Positions 57,951-64,000 of a stretch of 64,000 nt of DNA are shown in pieces. The notes under the pieces are model-generated. The model made no database searches and had not been told where the DNA came from. It worked only from the letters and a program-made list of their open reading frames with translations. The position numbers and the translations under genes were made by a program. Location: assembly GCA_014649575.1 (NCBI GenBank), contig BMTH01000007.1, forward strand, positions 124,001 through 188,000, given 5' to 3'. The stretch is from Streptomyces griseoincarnatus. Lineage in GTDB: Bacteria > Actinomycetota > Actinomycetes > Streptomycetales > Streptomycetaceae. Positions within the stretch are counted from its first letter, which is position 1, and every line of letters begins with the position of its first letter.

Positions 57951-58625
57951 TCAGCCCTGGTAGGCGGCGATGTCCTTCACCACGGCGAAGCCCAGCCCGT
58001 ACGCGCTCATCCCCCGGCCGTACGCGCCGACGTGGACGCCGGCCTGGGTGGAACCGGCGAGCACCCAGCCGTACTCGGACTCCCGGTAGTGGAACGGCGT
58101 GGGCACGCCGTCCACGGGCAGGGAGAGCGTCGACCAGTCCTCGCCCTCCAGGTCGTCCGCCAGCACCCAGGCGGTCTCCGTCTGCTGCTCCAGCCAGTCG
58201 TCGCGCAGGGAGTGGTCCATGTGGCCGGGCCAGGTGAAGGACAGCAGCCCCACCCCGGCGAGCCAGGCGGCGGAGGACACCGAGGTGGCCTCCAGCAGTC
58301 CCGTGCCGTCGGCGCTGCGGCGGACCGGGTTGGCCGCGACGGTCACCACGACCGCGAACTTCTCCTTGGCGTCCTGGTCACCCCCGGCCGCGAACTCGCT
58401 GCGGACGGACGGCTCGTCGCCGTGTCCGACCGATCCGTGCTCCACGGCCCCGTCGGCCGAGTGGCCGACCTGCATCAGCCAGCGCGGCCCCGTGAAGGCC
58501 TCGTCGAGGCCGTACCAGGGGAAGGGCGCACGCAGGTAGCCGTCGACCGTACGCCGGGCGGAGGGGACTGGTTGTCCGTCCTCCGCGGCCGGCGCCTGCG
58601 CGACTGCAGAACTCGTCGTCTCCAT
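57951..58625 (-). CDS. Conserved hypothetical protein
   Basis: 224 residues from ATG 58625 (METTSSAVAQAP). A 20-30-residue disordered start, then a mixed alpha/beta domain: WYGLDEAFTGPRWLMQVGHS, KFAVVVTVAANPVRRSADG, GVGLLSFTWPGHMDHSLRDD and YGWVLAGSTQAGVHVGAYGRG. No family recognised. Own operon: mrp converges on it and tatB lies 220 bp upstream in the same direction. Confidence 0.7.
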   Translation of the reverse strand: METTSSAVAQAPAAEDGQPVPSARRTVDGYLRAPFPWYGLDEAFTGPRWLMQVGHSADGAVEHGSVGHGDEPSVRSEFAAGGDQDAKEKFAVVVTVAANPVRRSADGTGLLEATSVSSAAWLAGVGLLSFTWPGHMDHSLRDDWLEQQTETAWVLADDLEGEDWSTLSLPVDGVPTPFHYRESEYGWVLAGSTQAGVHVGAYGRGMSAYGLGFAVVKDIAAYQG

Positions 58626-58848
58626 GTGCCCGGACGCCTCCTCGCTCTCGTCGGACCGGGCGGCCCGCCCCCCTTTCGGGCGTACTCGTCCGTTCCGCAC
58701 AACAACTCGGCAGCATAACCACCCTGCCGCCACAGGCAGGGAAACCGCCCGGCGCGTAGGGCGTTCGGACGCCCGGATCAGGCCGTCCGCAGCCCGGGTG
58801 GAGTATGAAACGCGTCACGTACGCGCCGGCGCACGCCCTGTGGGCCGG

Positions 58849-59283
58849 TCAGGTGGCGTCCATGTCGAAGGGCGGTCGGTCGCCGGCGGCCGGCGTCTCG
58901 GGCTTCTTCGTCATGTCCACCCGGCCGCCGGGGGCGGCGGGCGAGGGGGCCGGATCGGCGTCGCGCCCGTGGACGGCGTCCGTGACCTCGGCCATCTCCT
59001 TCTTCAGGTCGAAGCCGTTGCGGATCTCCTTCAGCCCCAGGTCGTCGTTGTCCAGCTGCTTGCGGATGAACGTCTTGGGGTTGAGGTCGTCGAACTCGAA
59101 GTCCTTGAACTCCGGGCCCAGTTCCTGCCTGATGTCCTGCTTGGCGCTCTCCGAGAAGTCCCTGATCTTCCGGATCGTGCGGGTCACGTCCTGGATGACC
59201 TTGGGAAGCTTCTCCGGACCGAAGATGAGCACGGCGAGGACGATGAGCGTCACCAGCTCGAGCGGTCCTATGTCATTGAACAC
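58849..59283 (-). CDS. tatB: Twin-arginine translocase subunit TatB
   Basis: 144 residues from GTG 59283 with GAGGAG upstream. FNDIGPLELVTLIVLAVLIFGPEKLPKVIQD: one membrane helix, the invariant GPEKLP hinge and an amphipathic helix; then a long charged, probably disordered tail longer than in TatA. Component of the Tat receptor for folded proteins. Located between the HtrA-like gene and a hypothetical gene, as in the mycobacterial sigE-rseA-htrA-tatB order. Confidence 0.92.
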   Translation of the reverse strand: MFNDIGPLELVTLIVLAVLIFGPEKLPKVIQDVTRTIRKIRDFSESAKQDIRQELGPEFKDFEFDDLNPKTFIRKQLDNDDLGLKEIRNGFDLKKEMAEVTDAVHGRDADPAPSPAAPGGRVDMTKKPETPAAGDRPPFDMDAT

Positions 59284-59427
59284 CTGAAGCTCCTCGCGAT
59301 GCCTTCGGTCCTCGGCCCTCGGTGCCGGTCGTTCGCCCTCCGTGGTCCGGGCCGGGTCCACGGTACCCGGACCTCCCGCACCACCGGTACCGTCCCGGCG
59401 TCCCGGCGGCGTCGGACGGGCGGCGCG

Positions 59428-62184
59428 TCAGTCGCCGTCGGAAGATCCGAGCACCAGCGACACCGTGCGTTCCTCGCCGTTGCGCTCCAGGGTCAGCTCC
59501 AGCCGGTCGCCGGGGCGGTGGGCGCGGGTCTTGACGATCAGTTCCTCGCCGGAGTGCACGGGGCGGCCGTCGACCTCGGTGATGACGTCGCCGGGGCGGA
59601 TGCCCGCCTTGGCGCCGGGGCCGCCGGTGCTGACCGGGGGCCCGCCGTCGCTGCCCTCGGCCGCCACGCGGGCGCCGTCGCCGCCGTACTCCATGTCGAG
59701 GGTGATGCCGATCACCGGGTGCGTGGCCTTGCCGTGCTCGATCAGCTCCTCGGCGACCCGCTTGCCCTGGTTGATCGGGATGGCGAAGCCGAGCCCTATG
59801 GAGCCGGACTGGCCGCCCTCGGGGTCCAGGCCGCCGTCGGCCGAGCGGATGGCCGAGTTGATGCCGACCACCCGGCCCTTGCCGTCGAGCAGCGGTCCGC
59901 CGGAGTTGCCGGGGTTGATGGGCGCGTCGGTCTGCAGGGCGTCGACGTACGACACGTCGCTGCCGTCGCCGTTCTCGCCGCCTGCGGTGATGGGCCGCTC
60001 GCGGGCGCTGATGATGCCGGAGGTGACGGTGCCGGCCAGGTCGAAGGGTGCGCCGATGGCGACGACGGGGTCGCCGACCTGCACGTTGTCCGAGTTGCCG
60101 AGCGGCAGGGGGGTGAGCCCTCGGACGCCCTTGACCCGTACGACGGCGAGGTCGTAGCCGCTGTCCCGGCCGACGACGGTCGCCTCGGCGGTGTCGCCGC
60201 TGTGGAAGGTGACGGTGATGTCGCCGTTCTTCCCGGCGGGCTCGACGACGTGGTCGTTGGTGAGGATGTGGCCCCGGTCGTCCAGCACGAAGCCGGTGCC
60301 CGTGCCGGCCTTGCCGCCGCCGCTGACGTGCAGGGTGACGACGCTGGGCAGCGCCTGCGCGGCGATCCCGGCGACGCTGTCGGGGTCCCGGTCGGGCGCC
60401 TCCACACCGGCCTGCGGCAGCTCCACGGCGCCGATGCCGCCGTTCCGCTCCAGCTGCACGCCGACGACACCGCCGCCGACGCCGGACACGAGCGCGATGA
60501 CCAGGGCGCCGCCGACCAGCGCGCGCCTGCGGCGACCGCGCCGGCGCTTCACGTCCTCCTCGACGGGGTCGGCCTGCTGCAACGGGGCGACGGCCGCCGG
60601 AGCGGCCCAGGGGTCGTAGCGCGCCCAGGGGCCGGCCGCGGGGGCGTCCTGAGGCGCGGGGGCGGGCTCCGGGGCCGCAGGAGGCGTGCCCGGCCCGGCA
60701 ACGGCCTCCGGGGCCGCGGGAGACGCGCCCATGGGCACGCCGTGCGCGGGAGTGGCCGGCGGGGCCGCAGGAGGCGCGCCCGGCCCGGCAACGGCCTCCG
60801 GGGCCGCGGGAGATGCGCCCGGCCCGGCAACGGCCTCCGGGGCCACAGGAGACGCGCCCATGGGCACGCCGTGCGCGGCAGTGGCCGGCGCGGGAGTGGC
60901 CGCCGGGGCCGCAGGAGGCGCGCCCAGTCCGGCAACGGCCTCCGGCGCCACAGGAGACGCGCCCATGGGCACGCCGTGCGCGGGAGTGGCCGCCGGATGC
61001 TGCACAGGTGGAGCAGGCGCCCAGGGGCCGGGCTCCCCGTAGGGCGGGGTGCTGTAGGGGTCGGGGTCGTGGAGCGGCTTGGGCTGCTCGGCTGCGGGCG
61101 GCGGGGTGCCGTGGGCGACGGCAGGGGCGGGCACGGTGCCGGTCACACCCGGTGCGGGGACCTCAGCGGCCGGTGCGGGCACGGTGGGGGCGGGGCCGGC
61201 TCCCTGCCCGGGGACTGCGGCGCCGGCGCCGGAGGCAGGCGCCTCGGTCGGGGCCGCGTGAGGGGCGGACGCGGTGGGCTGTCCAGCCGCCTGGGCTGCG
61301 CCGTCCGCGATGTACTCGACGCCCGTACCGGCGGCGTCGGGCCCACTGCCGGGCGCGGTGTCCGCCGCACCCGCCGGGTGATCCGCGAGGGACTCGGCGC
61401 CAGAGCCGGCCGGAGTGCCGTGCGCAAGGGCTCCCGCACCTGATGCGGTCTCGTCGCCCGTTCCTGGGCTCGGGGCCTGGTCCGAGGCTGGGGAGTGGGG
61501 CCCCGCGCCGCCGTCGGAAGCCCCGTCCGTCCGGGCGGGGACAGGCTCGGTGCCAAGGATCCGATCCCCGGCCGCGAAGCCGGCGTCCCCGCCGCCGCCA
61601 GGGGTGCTGTCCCCCCGGGCCGGGGCGGGCTCGGGGTCGGAGGTCCGGTCCCAGGCCGGGAAATCGGTGCTCGCGCCGCCGCCAGGGGTGCCCTCCGCCC
61701 GGGCCGAGGCCGGCTCGGTGTCCGACGACCGGTCCCAAGCCTGGGAAACGGCGTCCCCGCCGCCGCCAGGGGTACCCTCCGCCCGGGCCGGGGCGACCTC
61801 GGGGTCCGAGGACCGGTCCCGAGCCTGGGAAACGGCGTCCCCGCCGCCGCCAGGGGTGCCCTCCGTCCGGGCCGACGCCGGCTCGGTGTCCGACGACCGG
61901 TCCCAAGCCTGGGAAACGGCGTCCCCGCCGCCGCCAGGGGTCCCGTCCCTCCTGGCCGGGGCGGGCTCGGTGTCCGGGGCCCGGTACCGAGCCGCGGAAT
62001 CGGCAGCCCCGGCGCCGTCGGGAGCCCCGTCCGTCCGGGCGGGCGCCCCGCTCAGGGGGCGGCCCAGTTCGTAGTCGCCGTCGGGCCCTGTGCGGGGGGA
62101 CCGCATGCTGTTCGGGCGGGCGAGTTCGAAGTCGCCGTCGGGTTCTTCGGACGCCCCAGGCGTGCCCGGCTTCCCCTCGTTCAT
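59428..62184 (-). CDS. HtrA/DegP-like serine protease with very long repetitive cytoplasmic region
   Basis: 918 residues, ATG 62184. Residues 1-540 are a low-complexity cytoplasmic domain with two repeat families; a membrane span follows at about 550-575 (GGALVIALVSGVGGGVVGVQL); trypsin-like domain 600-800 with triad His in LTNDHVV (about 644), Asp in GYDLAVVRV (about 676) and Ser in NPGNSGGPLLD (about 760); PDZ domain 815-918 (GIRPGDVITEVDGRPVHS). Envelope quality-control protease, type II topology. Typical family members are 400-500 residues, so the N-terminal extension is unusually long. Confidence 0.92.
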   Translation of the reverse strand: MNEGKPGTPGASEEPDGDFELARPNSMRSPRTGPDGDYELGRPLSGAPARTDGAPDGAGAADSAARYRAPDTEPAPARRDGTPGGGGDAVSQAWDRSSDTEPASARTEGTPGGGGDAVSQARDRSSDPEVAPARAEGTPGGGGDAVSQAWDRSSDTEPASARAEGTPGGGASTDFPAWDRTSDPEPAPARGDSTPGGGGDAGFAAGDRILGTEPVPARTDGASDGGAGPHSPASDQAPSPGTGDETASGAGALAHGTPAGSGAESLADHPAGAADTAPGSGPDAAGTGVEYIADGAAQAAGQPTASAPHAAPTEAPASGAGAAVPGQGAGPAPTVPAPAAEVPAPGVTGTVPAPAVAHGTPPPAAEQPKPLHDPDPYSTPPYGEPGPWAPAPPVQHPAATPAHGVPMGASPVAPEAVAGLGAPPAAPAATPAPATAAHGVPMGASPVAPEAVAGPGASPAAPEAVAGPGAPPAAPPATPAHGVPMGASPAAPEAVAGPGTPPAAPEPAPAPQDAPAAGPWARYDPWAAPAAVAPLQQADPVEEDVKRRRGRRRRALVGGALVIALVSGVGGGVVGVQLERNGGIGAVELPQAGVEAPDRDPDSVAGIAAQALPSVVTLHVSGGGKAGTGTGFVLDDRGHILTNDHVVEPAGKNGDITVTFHSGDTAEATVVGRDSGYDLAVVRVKGVRGLTPLPLGNSDNVQVGDPVVAIGAPFDLAGTVTSGIISARERPITAGGENGDGSDVSYVDALQTDAPINPGNSGGPLLDGKGRVVGINSAIRSADGGLDPEGGQSGSIGLGFAIPINQGKRVAEELIEHGKATHPVIGITLDMEYGGDGARVAAEGSDGGPPVSTGGPGAKAGIRPGDVITEVDGRPVHSGEELIVKTRAHRPGDRLELTLERNGEERTVSLVLGSSDGD
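60655..61000 (-). repeat. Ala/Pro-rich AHGVPMGASP repeat in the HtrA-like gene
   Basis: Three to four imperfect units of AHGVPMGASP(V/A)APEAVAG with PPAAPEP linkers, in the cytoplasmic region just before the membrane span. Confidence 0.75.
61580..61955 (-). repeat. 84-nt tandem repeats in the HtrA-like gene
   Basis: About five units at 84-base spacing encode EGTPGGGGDAVSQAWDRSSD plus a TEPASAR tail (28 residues). GTCCCCGCCGCCGCCAGGGG recurs near 61583, 61750, 61834 and 61918. In-frame copy-number variation is expected. Confidence 0.85.
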
Positions 62185-62334
62185 GCTCTCCCCACGGCTG
62201 GACCGGCACGGATCGTCGGCACCGTGCTCCGGTCCGCCCGCGCGGTGGAGCCCGGCTCGGCGCCCGGCCGCAGTGGGCCTGGGCGCGCCACCCGGAATCT
62301 AATCAGGTTCGCGCGCCCGCGCGCAGGGGCCCGG

Positions 62335-63228
62335 TCAGCGGGCGGCCCGCGCGCTGTGCGTGGGCGAGGGTGCCGGTGACGGCGCGGCCGTGACCAGGCC
62401 GGGGCTCTTCAGCCCGACCGCCGACGCCCATGCGCCCAGTCCGAACGGCGGGACCGAGTTCAGCGGACGTATGTGCGGGGACACCGCCGTGGCGCCGCCC
62501 TGCGAGGGCGACGGGATGCCGGGCAGCAGGGGGGCCGCGACGCCGGTGGGGACGACGGGACCCGAACCGAGCGCGCTCTGGCCGCCGGCGACCTGTCCGA
62601 GCAGCGGGCCGACGCCTCGGCGCCGGGAGTCCGGGGCGGTGGCCGCGCCCGCGCCCTGCGTGCGCGCCGGTGTCACGTTGCTCCCCTTGCCCTGGCCGCG
62701 CGTCTCCACGTCGACCGGGGTGACGGTGGAGACGCCGCCGAGGGCGATCGCGGCCAGCGACACCGCTCCGGCGGCGACGAACGCGAGCCGCAGACCACGC
62801 GAGGACGGCCGGGCGGCGGCGAGGCCCGCAGCGGCGGCGGCCGCGGGCTGGTGGCGCCGCACGGGCGCGTAGGCGAACTCGAAGCGCTCGCCGCGCCGCG
62901 CCCCGAAGACTCCCGCGGTGGAGCCGCCGGGCAGCGCGGAGCCGCCCAGCGGTGAGCCGCCGTCGCCGAATCCGCCTCCGGCGGGCAGCCCTTGCAGGCG
63001 CGCCAGAAGGCTCTCAGAGGGCGGCGGCGGCGCGGCGGCCGCGAACACGTTCTTCAGGCGGCGCTGCTCGTCCACCTCCGCCTTGCACTTGGCACAGGTG
63101 GCGACATGCGCCAGTACGCGCTCACGCGCGTCATGACCCAGCTCCCCGTCCACGAGGGCGGCGAGCCGGTCTCCCAGGTGATGCTCCGCGAGGTGCCCCT
63201 CGGGGGACTTCGGCAGTGAACTGCTCAC
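62335..63228 (-). CDS. Anti-sigma factor with zinc-binding domain
   Basis: 297 residues from GTG 63228, which overlaps the sigma factor stop (GTGA). ZAS-type anti-sigma domain at 15-55: LGDRLAALVDGELGHDARER and H41-x3-C45-x2-C48 (HVATCAKC). One membrane span near 149-170 (LAFVAAGAVSLAAIALGG), then an extracytoplasmic Pro/Ser-rich tail. Holds the co-encoded ECF sigma factor until an envelope or redox signal. Equivalent to mycobacterial RseA by position. Confidence 0.88.
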   Translation of the reverse strand: MSSSLPKSPEGHLAEHHLGDRLAALVDGELGHDARERVLAHVATCAKCKAEVDEQRRLKNVFAAAAPPPPSESLLARLQGLPAGGGFGDGGSPLGGSALPGGSTAGVFGARRGERFEFAYAPVRRHQPAAAAAAGLAAARPSSRGLRLAFVAAGAVSLAAIALGGVSTVTPVDVETRGQGKGSNVTPARTQGAGAATAPDSRRRGVGPLLGQVAGGQSALGSGPVVPTGVAAPLLPGIPSPSQGGATAVSPHIRPLNSVPPFGLGAWASAVGLKSPGLVTAAPSPAPSPTHSARAAR

Positions 63229-63998
63229 GCGCTCGCGCCCCCTCCTCCCAGTGCGGGAACACGCGGCGCGAAGGAGGGGCGGTCCGCGCGCGCCTTGGGC
63301 GAACGGTGCGCGAGGGCCTTGCGCAGCTGGGAACGGCCGCGGTGGATACGGGACCGGACGGTGCCGAGCTTCACGCCCAGGGTGGCCGCGATCTCCTCGT
63401 ACGACAGTCCTTCGATGTCGCACAGGACGACGGCGGCGCGGAACTCCGGGGCGAGCGTGTCGAGGGCCTGCTGGACGTCGGCGTCGAAGTGCGCGTCGTT
63501 GAAGACCTGCTGCGGCGAGGGCTCCTTGCTGGCGAGCCGCTCGGCCGCGTCCTCGCCGAGCGCGTCGAAGCGGATGCGCTGCTTGCGGCGGACCATGTCC
63601 AGGAAGAGGTTCGTGGTGATGCGGTGCAGCCAGCCCTCGAAGGTGCCCGGCGTGTACGTCGACAGGGAGCGGAAGACACGGACGAAGACCTCCTGCGTGA
63701 GGTCCTCGGCGTCGTGCTGGTTGCCCGTGAGACGGTAGGCGAGCCGGTACACCCGGCCGCTGTGCATGCTGACGATCTCCTCCCACGTGGGCGGAGTCCA
63801 CGCCTGCCCGTCCGCGTCGCCGGAGAAGGTCGCGGTCTGGGCCGGGTCGCCGGCGCGGTCATGGTCAGCAGCGGTGTTGTTCACGGATTTCGGCCTGCCC
63901 GCCGACCCGAGGAAGCGCCGCAGCACTCCCGCACGATCCACGGGCGCAGCCGCACCTCCCCTGTCGGCTCTGGTGGTGTCCAGTGGAGCCCCTACCAT
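63225..63998 (-). CDS. ECF sigma factor, SigE-like of the mycobacterial sigE locus
   Basis: 257 residues, ATG 63998 at the window edge. Region 2 at about 75-145 (VSMHSGRVYRLAYRLTGNQHDAEDLTQEVFVRVF, then FEGWLHRITTNLFLDMVRRKQ) and region 4 at about 190-240 (TLAPEFRAAVVLCDIEGLSYEEIAATLGVKLGTVRSRIHRGRSQLRKAL). Operon with its anti-sigma factor and, by synteny, a regulator of the HtrA protease downstream. Distinct from the Streptomyces SigE named for cell-wall stress. The promoter is outside the window. Confidence 0.93.
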   Translation of the reverse strand: MVGAPLDTTRADRGGAAAPVDRAGVLRRFLGSAGRPKSVNNTAADHDRAGDPAQTATFSGDADGQAWTPPTWEEIVSMHSGRVYRLAYRLTGNQHDAEDLTQEVFVRVFRSLSTYTPGTFEGWLHRITTNLFLDMVRRKQRIRFDALGEDAAERLASKEPSPQQVFNDAHFDADVQQALDTLAPEFRAAVVLCDIEGLSYEEIAATLGVKLGTVRSRIHRGRSQLRKALAHRSPKARADRPSFAPRVPALGGGGASA

Positions 63999-64000
63999 AG

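Overview
The window is a very GC-rich, densely packed piece of chromosome with high third-position GC, many GTG starts, GGAGG-type ribosome binding sites, ATGA/GTGA start-stop overlaps and terminators that are long GC stems without T-tracts. Gene content (WblC/WhiB7, mycoredoxin, AdnAB, MoeZ, DUF3107, DUF3152, TatB next to an ECF sigma/anti-sigma/HtrA set) points to an actinomycete, almost certainly a Streptomyces core-chromosome segment. I see no insertion sequence, prophage, CRISPR array, rRNA or tRNA gene.

Layout. 0-3.5 kb: the tail of a Nudix hydrolase, then three tandem AIM24-family genes, the first-transcribed fused to a TerD domain. 3.7-8.8 kb: a YgjP-type metallopeptidase divergent from a ThiF-like/ABC1-kinase pair, a zinc-ribbon protein, and the wblC (whiB7) antibiotic-response regulator with a long regulated leader (AT-rich WhiB7-type promoter, upstream ORF, attenuator hairpin). 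8.8-22.2 kb: a DNA and redox maintenance block (uvrD2, mycoredoxin, nudC, M20 dipeptidase, adnB, adnA, alkyltransferase-like protein). 22.4-28.4 kb: a kinase-like/flippase membrane protein and two S33 peptidase lipoproteins. 28.5-34.5 kb: moeZ followed by a four-gene polysaccharide-type operon (PelF-like glycosyltransferase, multispan membrane protein, SDR epimerase, spherulin-4/GH114-like protein). 34.8-43.8 kb: DUF3152 protein, alpha/beta hydrolase, TetR regulator, DUF3107, ferritin-like protein and a DEAD-box RNA helicase with a repetitive basic tail. 43.9-50.9 kb: hydrolase, lipoprotein, NYN nuclease-like protein, a 50-residue ORF, MarC, PHP phosphoesterase, MFS transporter, SUFU protein. 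51-64 kb: CorA, small proteins, a lipoprotein, a PRC/MgtE-N/CBS protein, DUF1003 protein, Mrp ATPase, TatB, HtrA-like protease, anti-sigma factor and ECF sigma factor.

Working together. From memory of Mycobacterium tuberculosis gene order, 5-44 kb follows Rv3197-Rv3211 (ABC1, whiB7, uvrD2, mrx1, nudC, adn pair, atl, moeZ, DUF3152, tetR, DUF3107, ferritin-like, rhlE) and 51-64 kb follows Rv1221-Rv1239c (sigE, rseA, htrA, tatB, mrp, MgtE-like, corA). Against that backbone the polysaccharide-type operon, sitting between moeZ and DUF3152, stands out as an insertion. Three matches to the thiol-stress sigma-R promoter pattern (GGAAT-N18-GTT) precede mycoredoxin, moeZ and an otherwise overlooked 50-residue ORF, linking dispersed genes to disulfide stress. 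Wherever two starts were possible I chose the one with the better ribosome binding site. All family assignments are by eye from motifs; no database search was run.
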